This document shows positions 42,091-50,187 of a stretch of DNA of 64,000 nucleotides, one piece after another (position 1 is the stretch's first letter; the number at the start of each line of letters is the position of its first letter). The DNA lies in assembly GCA_934589675.1 (NCBI GenBank), contig CAKTOF010000012.1, forward strand, positions 1-64,000. The letters run 5' to 3'. The notes under the pieces are model-generated. The model ran no database searches and had not been told where the DNA came from. It saw only the letters and a list, made by a program, of their open reading frames with translations. This DNA comes from an uncultured Oscillospiraceae bacterium. GTDB taxonomy: Bacteria; Bacillota; Clostridia; Oscillospirales; Oscillospiraceae. The position numbers and the translations under genes are program-made.

Positions 42091-43797
42091 ATGAGCCTGG
42101 AGAACCCGCATACGATCTTCTGCCCCGCGCCGCCGCTGACCGACCCGGATTCCAACTTTAACGGCTTCCATCCCGGCACGAGCGTCCTGCCCATGGGCTA
42201 CCGCAAGGACCCGAAGGCGCTGCCGCTGCCGTGCGACATCATCTACATGCGCGACGTCGGCGTTGTCCTCCGTGACGGCGTGAGAGTCTACTGCGACATT
42301 TTCCGCCCGAATACGGAGAAAAAGGTCCCGGTCATCTTCTGCTCGAGCGTCTTCGGCAAGAACGGCAGCTATGTCACGCTCGACTGGATCGCCGGAAAGT
42401 CCGGCAGCCCCGACCGCTACGGCATCCCGAAGGGCACGCTCTCCGAGCTTCAGATGTGGGAGGCGCCGGACCCCGCGTTCTGGTGCAATCACGGCTACGC
42501 CGTTGCGTTTTTAGACATCCGCGGCATCGGCATGAGCGAGGGAGACGCGCACTATTTCGGCAATCAGGACGCCGAGGACAACTATGACGTCATCGAGTTC
42601 CTCGGCACGCAGGACTGGTCGAACGGCTGCGTGTCCATGTCCGGCAACTCGTGGCTCGGCATCACGCAGTGGTACGTCGCGGCCAAGCGGCCGCCGCACC
42701 TGACGTGTATCGCCCCGTGGGAGGGTCACGGCAATATGTACGTCGACGAGTACATGCGCGGCGGCATCCCGAACTGGGCGGCTGTGCGCGAGAAAATGGG
42801 CTATGGCAACCAGCGCACGGAGGATCTTCCGGCCGAGATGGCGGCCTATCCGCTCATGAACGAGTTCTGGGAGGAGAAGATCGCCCCGTTTGAGGACATC
42901 GTCTGCCCGGCCTACGTCGTGGCCAGCTGGACATCCAACATCCACTGCCGCGGCACGTTCGAGGCGTGGCAGAAGATCTCGTCGAAGGAAAAGTGGCTGC
43001 GTGTGCACAACATTCAGGAGTGGCCCGACCTGTACGACGAGCGCAGCGAGCAGGATCTCCTGCGCTTCTTTGACCACTACATGAAGGGCAAAAACAACGG
43101 CTGGGAGAACACGCCGCAGGTGCGGCTCTCCGTGCTCGATCCCGGCGGACGGGACATCATTGACCGCATCGAGCCGGCGTTCCCCATCGAGCGCGCCGAG
43201 TACCGCAAGCTCTATCTTGCCGCGGACGGCACGCTGCAAAATGAGAACGCCGCTGCGCCCGCGACGGTGCGCTACTGCGCCGACGACGGCGTGGGCGTCG
43301 CGCGCTTTACGGTCACGTTCACCGAGGAGACGGAGATCATCGGCTACATCAAGCTCCGCGCGTGGCTCTCGGCCGACGGCGCGGACGACATGGACGTGTT
43401 CTGCTCGGTGAGCAAGAAGGACGCTGAGGGGAACTATCTTTACCACGACGCGCGCCTTCGCGTCTACAACGGGCCGGATCAGCGCCTTCGCGTCTCGCTG
43501 CGCGCTCTCGACCCTGAAAAGTCGACGCCCGAGCAGCCCGTGCAGACGTTCCGCCGCGAGCAGAAGCTCGCCCCGGGCGAGATCGTCCCCGTCGAGATCG
43601 GCCTCTGGCCGACGAGCCTGCGCTTCCACGCCGGCGAGCAGATGGAGGTCGCGCTGTCCGGCATGCCGTATGAGATGCACCTGTCCGACGTCCCGGGCAA
43701 GATCCTTCCGACCATCAACCACGGCGACCACATCATCCACATGGGCGGGGAGTACAACACCTATCTCTATGTCCCGTTCATCCCGCTGGACAAATAA
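42091..43797 (+). CDS. CocE/NonD family serine hydrolase
   Basis: A 568-residue alpha/beta hydrolase of the X-Pro dipeptidyl-peptidase S15/CocE superfamily. VVLRDGVRVYCDIFRP, FLDIRGIGMSEG, and the nucleophile segment SMSGNSWLGITQW (Ser in GNSWLG) belong to the catalytic domain. The C-terminal third is a jelly-roll (LSADGADDMDVFCSVSKKD). ATG 42091 gives a ten-base spacing from AAAGGAG; ATG 42082 sits only one base after it. No signal peptide, so cytosolic. Natural substrate (ester or peptide) unknown. Confidence 0.85.
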   Translation: MSLENPHTIFCPAPPLTDPDSNFNGFHPGTSVLPMGYRKDPKALPLPCDIIYMRDVGVVLRDGVRVYCDIFRPNTEKKVPVIFCSSVFGKNGSYVTLDWIAGKSGSPDRYGIPKGTLSELQMWEAPDPAFWCNHGYAVAFLDIRGIGMSEGDAHYFGNQDAEDNYDVIEFLGTQDWSNGCVSMSGNSWLGITQWYVAAKRPPHLTCIAPWEGHGNMYVDEYMRGGIPNWAAVREKMGYGNQRTEDLPAEMAAYPLMNEFWEEKIAPFEDIVCPAYVVASWTSNIHCRGTFEAWQKISSKEKWLRVHNIQEWPDLYDERSEQDLLRFFDHYMKGKNNGWENTPQVRLSVLDPGGRDIIDRIEPAFPIERAEYRKLYLAADGTLQNENAAAPATVRYCADDGVGVARFTVTFTEETEIIGYIKLRAWLSADGADDMDVFCSVSKKDAEGNYLYHDARLRVYNGPDQRLRVSLRALDPEKSTPEQPVQTFRREQKLAPGEIVPVEIGLWPTSLRFHAGEQMEVALSGMPYEMHLSDVPGKILPTINHGDHIIHMGGEYNTYLYVPFIPLDK

Positions 43798-43808
43798 GAA
43801 AATTGCAA

Positions 43809-43847
43809 AAGACGCGCTGTACGAAATCTGTACGGCGCGTCTTTTTT
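43809..43847. terminator. Bidirectional terminator after CocE gene
   Basis: A 14-bp stem with one G-U (AAGACGCGCTGTAC / GTACGGCGCGTCTT), 7-base loop, followed by T residues; it lies between convergent genes. Confidence 0.88.
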
Positions 43848-43848
43848 C

Positions 43849-44112
43849 TCAGCGGATGCCGGCCGTGCCGGACTGCGCGGCGCCAGTGCGGCCTGCGTTA
43901 GTCCGGGCGGTGTTCGTGCGGCCGGTGCGGCGGGGATCCGTGCGGCGGGCGCCGTTTGCCGGCGCCGTCGTGGCATAGCCGCCGCCGTTGACGCGGCCAT
44001 TGTCCGTCGTCGAGATGTTGCCGGCCGGGCCGTACAGCCCTGTGTCCGCGCAGCCTGTCAGGGCGGCGAGCGAGAGCATCGCGGCAAAGATCAGAGCCAG
44101 AGTGCGTTTCAT
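43849..44112 (-). CDS. Small lipoprotein with Arg/Thr-rich tail
   Basis: An 87-residue protein. KRTLALIFAAMLSLAALTGC is a lipoprotein signal with the lipobox LTGC (Cys about 20). The mature part is low complexity (Asn/Gly/Thr/Arg, with runs such as RRTDPRRTGRTNTARTN), probably disordered and very basic. The ATG at 44112 has AGGAGG upstream; the longer frame is rejected. Function unknown. Confidence 0.7.
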   Translation of the reverse strand: MKRTLALIFAAMLSLAALTGCADTGLYGPAGNISTTDNGRVNGGGYATTAPANGARRTDPRRTGRTNTARTNAGRTGAAQSGTAGIR

Positions 44113-44207
44113 ATCCGTTCCTCCTGAATGATGAGATTTGAGGCTTCTTTTCGTAGTATTCTCCGCGCCGCGCGTAAGTTGCGATGAAAATTCTGCCACT
44201 TTTTGCG

Positions 44208-44236
44208 TTGACAAGGCGCGGGAAACAGGCTACGAT
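44208..44236 (+). promoter_or_regulatory. Promoter of rubrerythrin gene
   Basis: Consensus TTGACA at 44208-44213 and TACGAT at 44231-44236, 17-base spacer. No Fur/PerR box could be confidently identified. Confidence 0.75.
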
Positions 44237-44280
44237 GGGATTGCTCCCCAAACCAAATCAGTCTTCAGGAGGATGAAAAA

Positions 44281-44814
44281 ATGGAACTCAAGGGCAGCCG
44301 TACGGAGGCCAATCTGGCCTACGCGTTCTCGGGCGAATCCCAGGCGCGCAACAAATATACATATTTCGCCTCCACGGCGAAAAAAGAGGGCTATGAGCAG
44401 ATCGCCGCGATCTTCACGGAGACGGCGGACAACGAAAAAGAGCACGCAAAAATGTGGCTCAAGCTGCTCGGCGGCATCGGCAGCACGCCGGAAAATCTCA
44501 TTGCCGCCGCGGCCGGCGAGAACGAAGAGTGGACGCAGATGTACAGGGAGTTTGCCGAGGTCGCCCGCGAGGAGGGCTTTGACGCCATCGCAAAGATGTT
44601 CGAGGGCGTCGCCGCCATCGAAAAAACGCACGAGGAGCGCTACCTCAAGCTGCTGGAAAACCTGAAAAACGGCGCGGTCTTTGAGCGCGACGGCGAGTGC
44701 ATCTGGGTCTGCCGCAACTGCGGCCACATCCACAAGGGCAAAACCGCCCCGGAGGTCTGCCCGGTCTGCGCGCATCCGCAGTCGTATTTTGAGCTTCGCG
44801 CGACGAATTATTAA
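44281..44814 (+). CDS. Rubrerythrin
   Basis: A 177-residue non-haem iron peroxidase protecting anaerobes from hydrogen peroxide. The di-iron four-helix domain has ANLAYAFSGESQARNKYTYF, NEKEHAKMW and EKTHEERYLKLL (Glu and His ligands). A C-terminal rubredoxin domain has CRNCGHIHKG and CPVCAHPQSYF. It has its own promoter and a terminator. Confidence 0.95.
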   Translation: MELKGSRTEANLAYAFSGESQARNKYTYFASTAKKEGYEQIAAIFTETADNEKEHAKMWLKLLGGIGSTPENLIAAAAGENEEWTQMYREFAEVAREEGFDAIAKMFEGVAAIEKTHEERYLKLLENLKNGAVFERDGECIWVCRNCGHIHKGKTAPEVCPVCAHPQSYFELRATNY

Positions 44815-44815
44815 A

Positions 44816-44850
44816 AAAATCCGGCGTCTGAACCTCAGACGCCGGATTTT
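44816..44850. terminator. Bidirectional terminator after rubrerythrin
   Basis: AAAATCCGGCGTCTGA pairs perfectly with TCAGACGCCGGATTTT over a 3-base loop; it serves the convergent rubrerythrin and EamA genes. Confidence 0.92.
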
Positions 44851-44882
44851 GCTATGCAAAGGCGCAGCAAATGCAAGAAATT

Positions 44883-45779
44883 TTACGCCGCTTTATTCTT
44901 GCTGAGCGGCAGCTGCGCCAGCACGATGGCCGCGAACATCAGAAGGCAGCCGAAAAGCTCGCGGGCGCTGAGCGATTCGCGCAGCAAAAGCCAGCCGAAC
45001 AGGGCTGCAAACACGGACTCCAGACTCATGAGCAGCGACGCGACCGTCGGGTTTGTGTATTTCTGCCCGATGATCTGGAACGTGTAGCCGATGCCGCACG
45101 AGCAGATGCCCGCATAGGCGATCGGAAGAGCGCACTCGGCCAGCGCAGCGGCGGAGGGCTGCTCGCACACGAGCGCGGCGATGCCCGAGAGCACCGCGCA
45201 CACGGCAAACTGGATGCAGGAAAGCCGCACGCCGTCCACAAGCGGGCTGTAATGGTCAATGACGAGGATGTGCAGCGTAAAGGCGATGGCGCTGCAAAAC
45301 ACGAGAATGTCGCCGCGGCCGACGGAAAAGCCGCTTTTCACGCACAGAAGGTACAGCCCGCCGACGGCGAGCGCGACGCCCGTCCATGTGTTCCAGCCCG
45401 GGCGGCGGCGGAACAGCAGCCCCGCGATCGGCACGAGCACGATGTACATCGCCGTAATGAACCCGGCCTTGCCGGCCGTCGTGTAGCAGATGCCGATCTG
45501 CTGGATGTTGCCCGCGACCGTGAGCACGAGGCCGCAGATGAGCCCCGCGCGCCAGAGCGTTCTGCGCTCGGCCTTCGAGTGCGTCCTTCCGGGCGCGCCG
45601 TTTTTGCGGTCCATGATGAAAATAACAGGCAGCAGCACGAGCGCGCCGAGCGCCGAGCGCGCGGCCTGGAAGGTGAACGGCCCGATGTGATCCATGCTGA
45701 CGCTCTGCGCGACGAACGCCGCGCCCCAGATCATGGCCGTGAGCAGAAGCAGCACATTTCCTTTGAATTCTCTTTTCAA
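44883..45779 (-). CDS. DMT superfamily (EamA) transporter
   Basis: A 298-residue inner-membrane protein with about ten helices in two EamA repeats, for example LLLLTAMIWGAAFVAQSVSM at the start and TVASLLMSLESVFAALFGWL in the second repeat. Substrate not predictable; relatives export amino acids or other metabolites. The TTG at 45779 is chosen because GGAGG lies nine bases before it; an in-frame start at 45854 would overlap the -35 box. Confidence 0.85.
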   Translation of the reverse strand: MKREFKGNVLLLLTAMIWGAAFVAQSVSMDHIGPFTFQAARSALGALVLLPVIFIMDRKNGAPGRTHSKAERRTLWRAGLICGLVLTVAGNIQQIGICYTTAGKAGFITAMYIVLVPIAGLLFRRRPGWNTWTGVALAVGGLYLLCVKSGFSVGRGDILVFCSAIAFTLHILVIDHYSPLVDGVRLSCIQFAVCAVLSGIAALVCEQPSAAALAECALPIAYAGICSCGIGYTFQIIGQKYTNPTVASLLMSLESVFAALFGWLLLRESLSARELFGCLLMFAAIVLAQLPLSKNKAA

Positions 45780-45825
45780 TCCAGACGCCTCCGAATGCCC
45801 CGGCGCGGGGCGGTGTAACGTGTCT

Positions 45826-45854
45826 ACGATAGCGCACCGGGTGGGGAAAGTCAA
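45826..45854 (-). promoter_or_regulatory. Promoter of EamA transporter gene
   Basis: Minus strand TTGACT (45854-45849), 17-base spacer, TATCGT (45831-45826). It is divergent from the xpt promoter. Confidence 0.6.
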
Positions 45855-45875
45855 CGAGAATTTCGTCGATGTCGG

Positions 45876-45904
45876 TTGTATCGTGCCGGTAATTGTGCTA
45901 TGAT
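45876..45904 (+). promoter_or_regulatory. Promoter of xpt
   Basis: TTGTAT at 45876-45881, 17-base spacer, TATGAT at 45899-45904 with TGC extended -10. The leader is only about 25 bases, too short for a purine riboswitch. Confidence 0.7.
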
Positions 45905-45935
45905 AAATGCACTTGTTTTTGCAGGAGGAGAGGTC

Positions 45936-46514
45936 ATGGAGCTACTCAAGCAGCGCATCCGCGCCGAGGGCATCGTCCGCCCGGGCAACGTCCTGATGGT
46001 CAACAGCTTTCTCAATCACCAGATGGATATGCAGCTCATCGACGAGATCGCAAAGGAGTTCATCCGCCGCTTTGACGGCGTGGAGATCAACAAGGTGTTG
46101 ACGATCGAGGCGTCCGGCATCGGCATCGCGGGCGTCGTCGCGCTGCGGCTCGGCTGCCCGATGGTCTTTGCGAAAAAGTCCAAAACGACGAACGTCGGCG
46201 ACGACGTCTACTGCGCGAAGGTCGAGTCGTTCACACACGGAACGGTCTCGGACGTCATTGTGGACCGCCGGTTCCTCTCCAAGGACGACAAGCTGCTCAT
46301 CATCGACGATTTTCTGGCCAACGGCAAGGCGCTCGAGGGCCTGTTCTCCATCGCCGAGCAGGCGGGCGCGCAGGTGCAGGGCGTCGGCATCGTCATCGAG
46401 AAGGGCTTTCAAGGCGCGGGCGACCGCATCCGCGCGGCGGGGTATGATCTCCAGTCGCTCGCCATCGTTGAGAGCATGGACGCCGAGCACGGCACGATCG
46501 TGTTTCGCGACTAA
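45936..46514 (+). CDS. xpt: Xanthine phosphoribosyltransferase
   Basis: A 192-residue purine salvage enzyme making XMP from xanthine and PRPP. ELLKQRIRAEGIV at the start, VLTIEASGIGIAG, FAKKSKTTN and the PRPP loop LIIDDFLANGKALEGL are typical. The ATG at 45936 follows GGAGGAGAGG. No purine permease gene is adjacent, unlike the Bacillus xpt-pbuX pair. Confidence 0.93.
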   Translation: MELLKQRIRAEGIVRPGNVLMVNSFLNHQMDMQLIDEIAKEFIRRFDGVEINKVLTIEASGIGIAGVVALRLGCPMVFAKKSKTTNVGDDVYCAKVESFTHGTVSDVIVDRRFLSKDDKLLIIDDFLANGKALEGLFSIAEQAGAQVQGVGIVIEKGFQGAGDRIRAAGYDLQSLAIVESMDAEHGTIVFRD

Positions 46515-46524
46515 GAGGATTTTT

Positions 46525-46550
46525 GCGGCGCAGCTCCGGCTGCGCCGTTT
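46525..46550 (+). terminator. Hairpin between xpt and pentapeptide gene
   Basis: A 9-bp stem CGGCGCAGC / GCTGCGCCG with a TCCG loop, followed by TTTGATTT. It may be a weak terminator, or an attenuator letting some readthrough into the next gene. Confidence 0.5.
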
Positions 46551-46568
46551 GATTTCGGAGGTGACGGC

Positions 46569-47174
46569 ATGAGCGTTGAATCGCTTTTGGATGCAGTCTC
46601 GCGCGCAGAGGCCGATGAGACCGACGTGCGCGGCGCGCAGTTTGTCGGAGAAGACGCCGCAGGCGCCTCGTGCTGCGGCGTGACGTTCGAGCGCTGTACG
46701 TTCACGGGCTGCCGGATGGCAGGGGCTGTGTTTTCCGGGTCGATGTTCTTTGGCTGCACCCTGACCGACTGCGACCTGTCCGGCGCGCGATTTTCCGGGT
46801 GCAGCTTCAAGCGCTGCACACTGGAAGGCTGCAAACTGAGCGGCGCGGATTTTTGTGAGGCTTACGGCAGCGACAGCAGGTTTGAAGGCTGCATCGGAGA
46901 CTATTCCAATCACGCGTCGGCCGTATACAAAAAATGCGTGTTTTCCGGCGGCTCGTTCCGCGAAGCGGCCTTTTTCCGCACGGAATTGCGCGAGTGCAGG
47001 CTGGAAACCGACTTTACGCTCGCGGAGTTCCAGCGGACGGCGCTTTCCGGCGCGGATCTTCGCAAGTGCGAGCTCTACGGCGCGGTGTTCACGGCCGACG
47101 CGCTCCCGGGCGTGCGCGTCACGCGCGCGCAGGCGGCGGATCTGGCGGTGCTTTTGGGACTCATTGTGGAATAG
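46569..47174 (+). CDS. Pentapeptide-repeat protein
   Basis: A 201-residue protein made mainly of A(D/N)LXX-type five-residue repeats forming a right-handed beta helix (about residues 18-180): FERCTFTGCRM, FSGCSFKRCTLEGCKLSGADF and FQRTALSGADLRKCELYGA. Cysteines are unusually frequent at the repeat's outward positions. Some such proteins mimic DNA and protect gyrase; nothing here proves that role. It may share a transcript with the next small gene. Confidence 0.85.
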   Translation: MSVESLLDAVSRAEADETDVRGAQFVGEDAAGASCCGVTFERCTFTGCRMAGAVFSGSMFFGCTLTDCDLSGARFSGCSFKRCTLEGCKLSGADFCEAYGSDSRFEGCIGDYSNHASAVYKKCVFSGGSFREAAFFRTELRECRLETDFTLAEFQRTALSGADLRKCELYGAVFTADALPGVRVTRAQAADLAVLLGLIVE

Positions 47175-47183
47175 GAGGAAATC

Positions 47184-47414
47184 ATGGACGAAATCTATCT
47201 GCCGACGCTGCACGCATTTGAAAACGGCAATGCTTTTTCCGGCAGCTGCGGCCTGCTGCGCTTTATGCTCACACCGGCCGACGGTGCCATCCGCGGCGAG
47301 CTGTGGCACGGAAAGCTCTGCTACGAAAAAAGCACCATGGAAAAAACGGAGAACTTCGAAATGACCCGGGAGGGCATCGAAGAGATCCGGAAGTGGCTGA
47401 TGGAGAACAAATAG
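47184..47414 (+). CDS. Conserved small hypothetical protein, 76 aa
   Basis: A 76-residue soluble protein beginning MDEIYLPTLHAFENGNAFSG and ending EIRKWLMENK. Start supported by TAGGAGGAAATC. It has a mixed alpha/beta look and no motif I recognise. It lies 9 bases after the pentapeptide-repeat gene, so is probably cotranscribed. Confidence 0.65.
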   Translation: MDEIYLPTLHAFENGNAFSGSCGLLRFMLTPADGAIRGELWHGKLCYEKSTMEKTENFEMTREGIEEIRKWLMENK

Positions 47415-47494
47415 ACGCTGCGGGGAAAGAGCGGCCTGCGGTCACGCTGCGCTCGTGCGGCGCCGCGTGATCCTGCGACAGGAGGTGCAAGGAA

Positions 47495-50137
47495 ATGCGT
47501 TGTCCACATTGCGGAAGTCCGGTCATGATCCGCGGATCCTACTGGGAATGCGGCTGGTGCGGGGACTGCGGCATGCTGCAAAGGGCGCAGCAGAAGAAAG
47601 CGGCAGCGGCGCCGGCTTCGCGCTACGAGTACACGCGGCTCCCCTTGATATGGGCGGAGCTGAAATCGGAGCTGGGCAAGCTGGCGCCGCGCAATGCCCG
47701 GCTTTCCGGTCTCCTTGGGAAAGCCCTGCTCCATTTCATATCGCTGGGCATCCATCATTCCAACACGGATGTTGGAGCGGAACAAATGCAGGAACTCGAT
47801 TTGTTCCTGAACAGTGCGGCGGATCTGAAATTGGGAGAAAGCGTGTCGGAGATCAAGCGCGATCTTCAAAAAGGCGTTATTTTTGAGAAAGAGGCGGCGC
47901 TGTCCGAGCAGAGCTGCGGCGAGTTCTGGACGGAGCTGCTGTCGGTGCTGCCGCGGGAGCAGTATTATAACGCGCCACTTGAAAGCCTTGATTCCATCTT
48001 TACGGATTTATCCATAATCTGTGATCAATTCTACCAATACGAAGGGGACAGCGACAATACGTGGCGCTGCTCCTGGGTCAAGATGAAGGATGAGTTTTAC
48101 GGCCGTTGGAAGGAGCTTGCTCTGCTGCATCCGAACGTGGAGCGGTCTCGGCTGCTGCTGTCCCGCGGAGAATTCCCGATGTTCGAGGATGTATGCCGCG
48201 ACATCCTGATCACGGAGTATCCGGAAGAGATCCATTTTGCATCTGTCGACGAATTCGCCGGATGCAGCTGGCAGGGAATTTTGTGTGACAAATTCGAAGA
48301 GAATATGGAGCTCGGGATCAAAATGTGGCGCACGCTCCTCGACGCGGCGGAACCGGCCCTGTGGACGGATGCCGAGACGGCCAGCAAGATGCTTCCGGAT
48401 TGGGAATGGCTGATCATCCCGAACAAAGAGATGATCCTGCCGCTTCTGGACGCGCTGCGGGATGAGCACTTTGCAAAGCAGGTGTTCCAGAGTGCGGATC
48501 CCTGCGGCAGCGTGCAGTATGATGTCCTGTCCGCGTGCTTCGACTACGACCGGTGGGATGTGGGGGTAACGTGCCTTGAGCTTGCAATGGCGAACCCGCA
48601 CCTTGAAAAGCAATGGATAGAAAAGTTCCGGCGCCATTACCCGCCGAGAGACAAAAAACGTCTGGTCTGCGTCCCCAATCGGCCGGCGAATGACCCGCTT
48701 CCCGACGACGGGACGGTGTTCCATTACTGCTCGGTCCAGATCCCGGGAATTCACCGGACCTACGCATACCTCACCGGCGGCTTGCCGCTCAAGGCCGGCG
48801 ACTGGGTGGAGCTACCGTTCGGTAAAGAGAACCGTGTGCGGCGGGCGTGGGTGTGCGATGTCATGGACTGCACGCGTCTGGCCGCTCCATGGCCGCCGGA
48901 GAAGACAAAGACCGTTTTGCGCATCGCAGAGCCTCCGGCGCCAAAGCCGAAAAAGAAAGCGCCGGAGCCGGAGCCTGAAGAGTGGGTGATCCGGATCGGG
49001 CCGGAGCCGGATGAGATCGAGGAAGCGCCGGAGCCGGCGGAGATCGGGAAAGAACCGGAACCGGCGGAAGAGGCTGAAAACAAGGCCGATCAGGCGCAGC
49101 CCGAGCCGCCCGCGGCGGCAGAGGAGAAGGAACCGGAGCCGCCGCGCGAGCGCAGCCAATTTGCAATATCATATGAAGCATACTTGATTCGTAATCCGTG
49201 GAAGAAACGCGAGATAGAGTATGAAAAGCACCCCGGACGGAAGTGGATCATCAAAAGGGTGCTGGCGCTGGCGGCGGTCTGCGCTGTTGTGGTTTTTCTG
49301 GTCGTCCGTAAAGAGCAGCGGGCGCGGATTTACGACACCGCGCTGGAACACCTTTCGGAGCAGGAGTTTTTGAAAGCAGAACTGGAGTTTTCCAAGCTGC
49401 CGCGCTATCGAGACGCGGCGCAGCTTGCGGTTTACTGCAAGTATGCCTCCGCGTACAGAACCAACACGAACTATACCGGCGGCGCGGAGGAGCTGTCTTA
49501 TATCCATCTTCAGTTTGAGACCGGATGGCAGCAGGACGTGGACGCGCTTGAAAAACGCGTCGAAGGCTATAAAAAGCAGAAGGAGTCAGAGGAAGCGGCG
49601 GCGCTTCGAGCGCAGGAAGCCGCTGCGGCGGCCTCATGGGATGAGGAGCTCAAAAGAATATACACCGGGAAGCAGCCCGTGGATGGTATGCCGGCGAACG
49701 GTCTGAAGTACACAACGCTCGGCGCACCCTCGCAAACCAAAAATTGCAGGGATTATAACAGCTTGGTCTACAACAGACGATATAAAACCCTGTATTGGTA
49801 TAACAGTCAGGGGCAGACCATCGCATCCTGCAAGTCTCATCAGCTCAGCGAGAATGGGGAAGAGGTCATTTACGATTTCAAAACCTTCAACCCGCCGCTC
49901 GGAAGCAGCAAACCCACGTCTTCCATCGGCGGAAGCAGCTCCTTTGGCGGCAGCTCCGGCAGCTCGGGCAGTTCTTCCGGCAGCTCAGGTAGTTCCGGCA
50001 GCTCTTCCGGCAGCTCCGGCAGCAGCCATTCCGGCAGCATCCGGGACGACTATGACACCCCAGAGGATCTCTGGGAGGACAATCAGGACTGGTATGAGGA
50101 CGAGGACGAAGCGTGGGATGAGTGGTACGACGGATAA
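47495..50137 (+). CDS. Zinc-ribbon, PriA-like-fold membrane protein of unknown function, 880 aa
   Basis: Visible parts in order: an N-terminal zinc ribbon (CPHC at 3-6; CGWCGDC near 19-25); a roughly 370-residue helical region without known motif (about 40-400), rich in Trp, Cys and acidic residues; a segment at about 408-475 resembling the PriA 3'-DNA-binding domain (TYAYLTGGLPLKAGDWVELP then FGKENR); a Pro/Glu-rich spacer (about 475-545); one membrane helix (about 583-603); a TPR-like pair of helices; a Gly/Ser repeat (about 807-845); and an extremely acidic tail with Trp and Tyr. The ATG at 47495 follows AGGAGGTG. No function is claimed; the PriA-like match is by eye. Confidence 0.7.
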   Translation: MRCPHCGSPVMIRGSYWECGWCGDCGMLQRAQQKKAAAAPASRYEYTRLPLIWAELKSELGKLAPRNARLSGLLGKALLHFISLGIHHSNTDVGAEQMQELDLFLNSAADLKLGESVSEIKRDLQKGVIFEKEAALSEQSCGEFWTELLSVLPREQYYNAPLESLDSIFTDLSIICDQFYQYEGDSDNTWRCSWVKMKDEFYGRWKELALLHPNVERSRLLLSRGEFPMFEDVCRDILITEYPEEIHFASVDEFAGCSWQGILCDKFEENMELGIKMWRTLLDAAEPALWTDAETASKMLPDWEWLIIPNKEMILPLLDALRDEHFAKQVFQSADPCGSVQYDVLSACFDYDRWDVGVTCLELAMANPHLEKQWIEKFRRHYPPRDKKRLVCVPNRPANDPLPDDGTVFHYCSVQIPGIHRTYAYLTGGLPLKAGDWVELPFGKENRVRRAWVCDVMDCTRLAAPWPPEKTKTVLRIAEPPAPKPKKKAPEPEPEEWVIRIGPEPDEIEEAPEPAEIGKEPEPAEEAENKADQAQPEPPAAAEEKEPEPPRERSQFAISYEAYLIRNPWKKREIEYEKHPGRKWIIKRVLALAAVCAVVVFLVVRKEQRARIYDTALEHLSEQEFLKAELEFSKLPRYRDAAQLAVYCKYASAYRTNTNYTGGAEELSYIHLQFETGWQQDVDALEKRVEGYKKQKESEEAAALRAQEAAAAASWDEELKRIYTGKQPVDGMPANGLKYTTLGAPSQTKNCRDYNSLVYNRRYKTLYWYNSQGQTIASCKSHQLSENGEEVIYDFKTFNPPLGSSKPTSSIGGSSSFGGSSGSSGSSSGSSGSSGSSSGSSGSSHSGSIRDDYDTPEDLWEDNQDWYEDEDEAWDEWYDG

Positions 50138-50149
50138 GCGCACAAAAAA

Positions 50150-50187
50150 CCGGCGGCATGACGTTGCTCATGCCGCCGGAGCTTTTT
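50150..50187. terminator. Bidirectional terminator before the glycyl-radical locus
   Basis: A perfect 12-bp stem CCGGCGGCATGA / TCATGCCGCCGG with a 6-base loop, T-run after and A-run before; it separates convergent genes. Confidence 0.92.

Noticed and set aside
45905..45935. Purine riboswitch before xpt
   Set aside because: Only about 25-30 bases lie between the promoter and the start codon, too little for the aptamer, and its conserved core is absent.
49900..50035. Glycine/serine minisatellite as a possible repeat locus
   Set aside because: It lies in frame inside the 880-residue gene and encodes a flexible linker.
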